Origin: Promethearchaeota archaeon
GTDB taxonomy: Archaea; Asgardarchaeota; Lokiarchaeia; Sigyniarchaeales; SOKP01
Assembly: GCA_030605895.1 (NCBI GenBank)
Contig: JAUWHL010000144.1
Coordinates: 1-17,921, forward strand
DNA length: 17,921 nt
Direction of reading: 5' to 3'
A model generated the notes under the pieces. It saw only the letters and a program-made list of their open reading frames with translations. It was not told the origin of the DNA and searched no databases. The translations under genes were made by a program, and so were the position numbers. Positions 15,519-17,921 of the stretch are shown in pieces; position 1 is the first letter of the stretch, and each line of letters opens with the position of its first letter.

Positions 15519-16109
15519 TTATTTCTTTGTTATTACAACTGTTTCAGAGACATTTTGCATTATTCTGAATCGGTTTTTAGGATCTCCAGAATTTTTCATA
15601 ACTCCAATAATGAAATCTAGTATTATTAAACCAGAAGGTTTTAATAGATTATTAATAGCATAATTGCCTGGAGCTGCAGAGGTAAGAGTTTTTTCATCTA
15701 CAGTTCTTATATTTAAAGCTATTTTTCCTACAGTTTGCCCATTATTATATGTTTCAAGCAGCCAAGAGTATAAAAATCCAATTAACCAGTTAAAAGGAAA
15801 AGAAACAAACCACATTCCTCCGAAGGGATCAAAAATATTAAAGGGTATCCACGGAATAAATATAACCCATGAAAGACTTGAACTAATTAAACCAATAATT
15901 ATACCGTCAATTAAGAGAGCAATCAATCTTGGTAATAATTCAGCATATTCCACACCTTCATTTTTGATAATTCCCGCAGACATGGGTTGCTTTTCAGAAA
16001 TATTTCCTGAAATAGCCATTCTAGTTCTTAAATCTACACCGCATCCTTGACAAAATGTTGCATCTGGCTCTAATTTATATCCACACTTAGGACAGAATTT
16101 TAACGACAA
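15519..16109 (-). CDS. Zinc-ribbon plus RDD-domain membrane protein
   Basis: 196 residues. An N-terminal zinc ribbon has CPKCG (Cys6, Cys9) and CQGCG (Cys20, Cys23). After a short linker the RDD domain begins at about 54: AELLPRLIALLIDGIIIG (Arg61, Asp68), a second membrane segment around 100-120, then the family motif YNNGQTVGKIALNIRTVD (121-138), and a final hydrophobic segment at 158-171. RDD proteins are small membrane proteins, some acting in cation/proton exchange, most without known function. The start is TTG at 16109, with AAGGAG about 14 bases upstream. It is the first gene of a likely two-gene operon with the acetyltransferase, and a counterpart of the membrane/zinc-ribbon protein at 5504-6205. 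Confidence 0.8.
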   Translation of the reverse strand: MSLKFCPKCGYKLEPDATFCQGCGVDLRTRMAISGNISEKQPMSAGIIKNEGVEYAELLPRLIALLIDGIIIGLISSSLSWVIFIPWIPFNIFDPFGGMWFVSFPFNWLIGFLYSWLLETYNNGQTVGKIALNIRTVDEKTLTSAAPGNYAINNLLKPSGLIILDFIIGVMKNSGDPKNRFRIMQNVSETVVITKK

Positions 16110-16223
16110 TATATATAGACTCCTTATTCTTGTTTTTATAATATTTTGTTTTCATTCAATAATAATCTTAAATTTATAATTTATTTATGAGTTCAGGAGT
16201 CCAGTTTTAAAAAGTGCGTTTAA

Positions 16224-17369
16224 TCATAGATACATTTGAAAATTTTTTTCTATGATATCTTTTGCTTCTTTAAAATCAGAGACATTAATCAATTTATTAA
16301 GATCTTGTAAGTTTTGAAGTTCGTTTTTATACCTATTACGAAATTCTTCCGAGAAGTTGTCCATTAGTTTTTTTAAAATTGCATTTTTCCTATTGGTTAT
16401 TAATACTACAGCAAATCCACAGTTATCATAATTTACTATTATGTCTGAATTTTCGGTTTGAAGTACTTCTATTTGATCTTTAGTATCTACAAATTCAGAG
16501 AGGATATGATTAATTCCTATAAGAATATTTCCCCATATAGTCGAATCAACCTCATTATTAGCAGTTTTAAACTTGTAAGAAAACAATAAAATTCCAGATT
16601 TATGATAAATGTTAATGTAATATATTTTATTTGTTAATTCGGAAAATAACTCAGGTTTCTTTACTATCATAAAACAAACTGAGGTTAAATTAATCCATAA
16701 TGAAAAAATATATAATTCTCTAAAAATCCATACTTGAAACATAACATATAAAATGAACATTAAAATAGGAAATGTAAAAATAAATGAATTGATGATTAAC
16801 CCTTTAGGAGTTGCCTTATCCCTTGCTTTTTTATAAATTATATAAGATGAATAGAAAAAATAAAAGACAAAAGATAATTGAAAGATACTAATAATAAATC
16901 CTGTCATAAAATTAAATGTATAATTTATTTTTGAAATATCTAAAATTAAGAACGGTGGCGAATTGGAATAATTTAAAGAAAGTTGGATCGAATTAGGTGT
17001 AAAAAAAGAACCTATAAAAAACCCAAAAAGAATCATAAAATACAAAAAGGGAAAATACGGAATTTTTTTAAGTTCCTTTAAGAATGCATATATTAAGGAT
17101 ATCAATATTAAGCCGATAAAACCAGAAACAAGAGAAAGTTTCCAGAGGAGGATGTTAATGCCTTCGGAAAAGAAGAAGATTACAGAAAAGAAATAAAGAG
17201 TTGAATATAACATACAAGTATTAAATATAGTTACAAAATTTAGAATTGCAGTAAATTTTATGCCATATTTTTCATGATGAGTAAAAATAAAAAATAAAGT
17301 ATATCCTGTGACGCATAGTATAAAAATATAGCCAATAACTGTTGGTGCTATAAATAGAGTTTCAGCCAT
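16224..17369 (-). CDS. Seven-helix membrane protein with C-terminal longin-like domain
   Basis: 381 residues from ATG at 17369. Seven hydrophobic segments are visible at about 6-30, 39-67, 73-98, 103-123, 152-179, 190-215 and 218-236, like the 7TM sensor halves of some histidine kinases, but no kinase follows. Residues about 246-381 are a soluble domain with strands IYYINIYHKSG and LLFSYKF, a helix (ILIGINHILSEF), strands SDIIVNY and CGFAVVLIT, and a long helix NAILKKLMDNFSEEFRNRY. That order (two strands, helix, three strands, helices) and the F-x3-Y ending recall longin and adaptin small-chain domains. The longin call is an inference without alignment; a roadblock-like fold is the main alternative. 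If right, a cytoplasmic domain is coupled to a membrane receptor. A paralogue lies immediately upstream. Confidence 0.6.
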   Translation of the reverse strand: MAETLFIAPTVIGYIFILCVTGYTLFFIFTHHEKYGIKFTAILNFVTIFNTCMLYSTLYFFSVIFFFSEGINILLWKLSLVSGFIGLILISLIYAFLKELKKIPYFPFLYFMILFGFFIGSFFTPNSIQLSLNYSNSPPFLILDISKINYTFNFMTGFIISIFQLSFVFYFFYSSYIIYKKARDKATPKGLIINSFIFTFPILMFILYVMFQVWIFRELYIFSLWINLTSVCFMIVKKPELFSELTNKIYYINIYHKSGILLFSYKFKTANNEVDSTIWGNILIGINHILSEFVDTKDQIEVLQTENSDIIVNYDNCGFAVVLITNRKNAILKKLMDNFSEEFRNRYKNELQNLQDLNKLINVSDFKEAKDIIEKNFQMYL

Positions 17370-17444
17370 AATCTGATTCTAAAAAGAATTTTTTCTTTTT
17401 TTTATTTATGTGATTTCTCTTAAAAAAAAATTAATCTTATTGAA

Positions 17445-17462
17445 TATAATCATATGATTATA
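17445..17462. repeat. 18-base perfect palindrome upstream of the 7TM gene
   Basis: TATAATCATATGATTATA is its own reverse complement over 18 bases. It sits 76-93 bases upstream of the ATG at 17369, where an archaeal regulator or promoter site would be expected. AT-rich DNA makes some palindromes by chance, but one of 18 bases is uncommon. Confidence 0.55.
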
Positions 17463-17520
17463 AAAATTTTTTTTTATTTAAATTAAATATAAAAAACATA
17501 GTAATATTCAATTAAACTAA

Positions 17521-17534
17521 CGTATAATTATACG
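17521..17534. repeat. 14-base perfect palindrome downstream of the partial gene
   Basis: CGTATAATTATACG is an exact palindrome with GC ends, 22 bases after the stop of the partial gene. It could be an operator or part of a 3' structure. Confidence 0.5.
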
Positions 17535-17556
17535 AAAGCTTATTCCTTTAACTTGA

Positions 17557-17921
17557 TTATTTTTTTATTATAAAAGGTTCAAAAAAATCCATTATAATTT
17601 CTTTTGCATTCCTAAACTCTGAAACATCAATTAACCCATTTAAACTTTTCAATTTTTCTTTATTTAGTGAAGTAAATTTTTTCATAAAACTATTAACGGC
17701 TTTATCTATAAACGTATTTTTATGGTTAGCCGTTAGTAAAAGCGCATAACCATGATTATTATCATATTCAAGGATAATATCTCGATTCTTCATTTTAATA
17801 AGGTTTAGTTGATCTTTTTTATCTATAAAATTTGAAAGGATGTGGTTAATTCCAATAAGAATTGAGCCTTTTAAGAGAGATTCATCATTTTCTTCTCCAG
17901 TTTCGAAATTATATGAATACA
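17557..17921 (-). CDS. Partial CDS: C-terminus of a second longin-like-domain protein, paralogue of the 16224-17369 gene
   Basis: The frame is open from the stop at 17557 to the window edge at 17921, about 120 residues, so the 5' part is missing; the internal ATG at 17793 is not the start. The visible part aligns along its length with residues about 262-381 of the neighbour: ILIGINHILSNFIDKKDQL against ILIGINHILSEFVDTKDQI, then RDIILEYDN against SDIIVNYDN, and LIDVSEFRNAKEII against LINVSDFKEAKDII. The two genes are tandem copies on the same strand, 187 bases apart. By analogy the missing part is expected to be seven membrane helices. Confidence 0.75.
   Translation of the reverse strand, partial: YSYNFETGEENDESLLKGSILIGINHILSNFIDKKDQLNLIKMKNRDIILEYDNNHGYALLLTANHKNTFIDKAVNSFMKKFTSLNKEKLKSLNGLIDVSEFRNAKEIIMDFFEPFIIKK

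Noticed and set aside
16118..16201. GACTCC and GGAGTC as an inverted repeat in the 16110-16223 spacer
   Set aside because: Six to seven bases separated by more than 70; expected by chance.

Overview
The window is very AT-rich (roughly 30% GC) and looks archaeal, most likely from an Asgard (Lokiarchaeota-like) genome. The reasons are TATA-like promoter boxes, a tRNA-Leu gene carrying two bulge-helix-bulge introns, many GTG and TTG starts, a gelsolin-like protein, a membrane receptor-like protein with a longin-like domain, and a non-pyrrolysine MttB-type methyltransferase with its corrinoid protein. The lineage is an inference; no rRNA or other phylogenetic marker is present.

Layout. 1-55 (-): first codons of a gene that reads like an SRPBCC/START-type protein, with a strong Shine-Dalgarno site. 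271-1959 (+): exported, C-terminally anchored legumain-like (C13) cysteine peptidase. 1978-4469 (-): a decayed-looking locus with a TPR protein whose 5' end is frameshifted, an overlapping GNAT acetyltransferase, and a fragment of a second TPR-protein C-terminus. 4581-5294 (-): DUF1847-type cysteine-rich protein. 5504-6205 (+): four-helix membrane protein with a zinc ribbon. 6392-6551 (+): intron-containing tRNA-Leu(CAG). 6634-7317 (+) and 7349-7501 (+): gelsolin-like protein followed by a 50-residue basic membrane peptide. 7563-8276 (+): DedA/VTT-like membrane protein.

8283-12827 holds a probable one-carbon module: an MttB-family methyltransferase, a small exported protein and a dimethylamine/glycine-betaine-type corrinoid protein, all on the minus strand, and a divergent Cys/Met-metabolism PLP enzyme. 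The methyltransferase and corrinoid genes each carry a nearly identical 40-base element (38/40 matches) upstream of their starts, which argues for co-regulation although the genes are about 970 bases apart.

12894-17921 is all minus strand: a GPH-family (MelB-like) transporter, a 69-residue orphan, a GNAT acetyltransferase behind a zinc-ribbon/RDD membrane protein, and two tandem paralogues, one complete and one running off the window. The complete one joins seven transmembrane helices to a C-terminal domain whose pattern resembles longin/adaptin small-chain folds. Two perfect palindromes lie between them. No insertion sequence, CRISPR array, rRNA or integrase was seen. The longest gene-poor stretch, 6206-6633, contains the tRNA and an inverted repeat.
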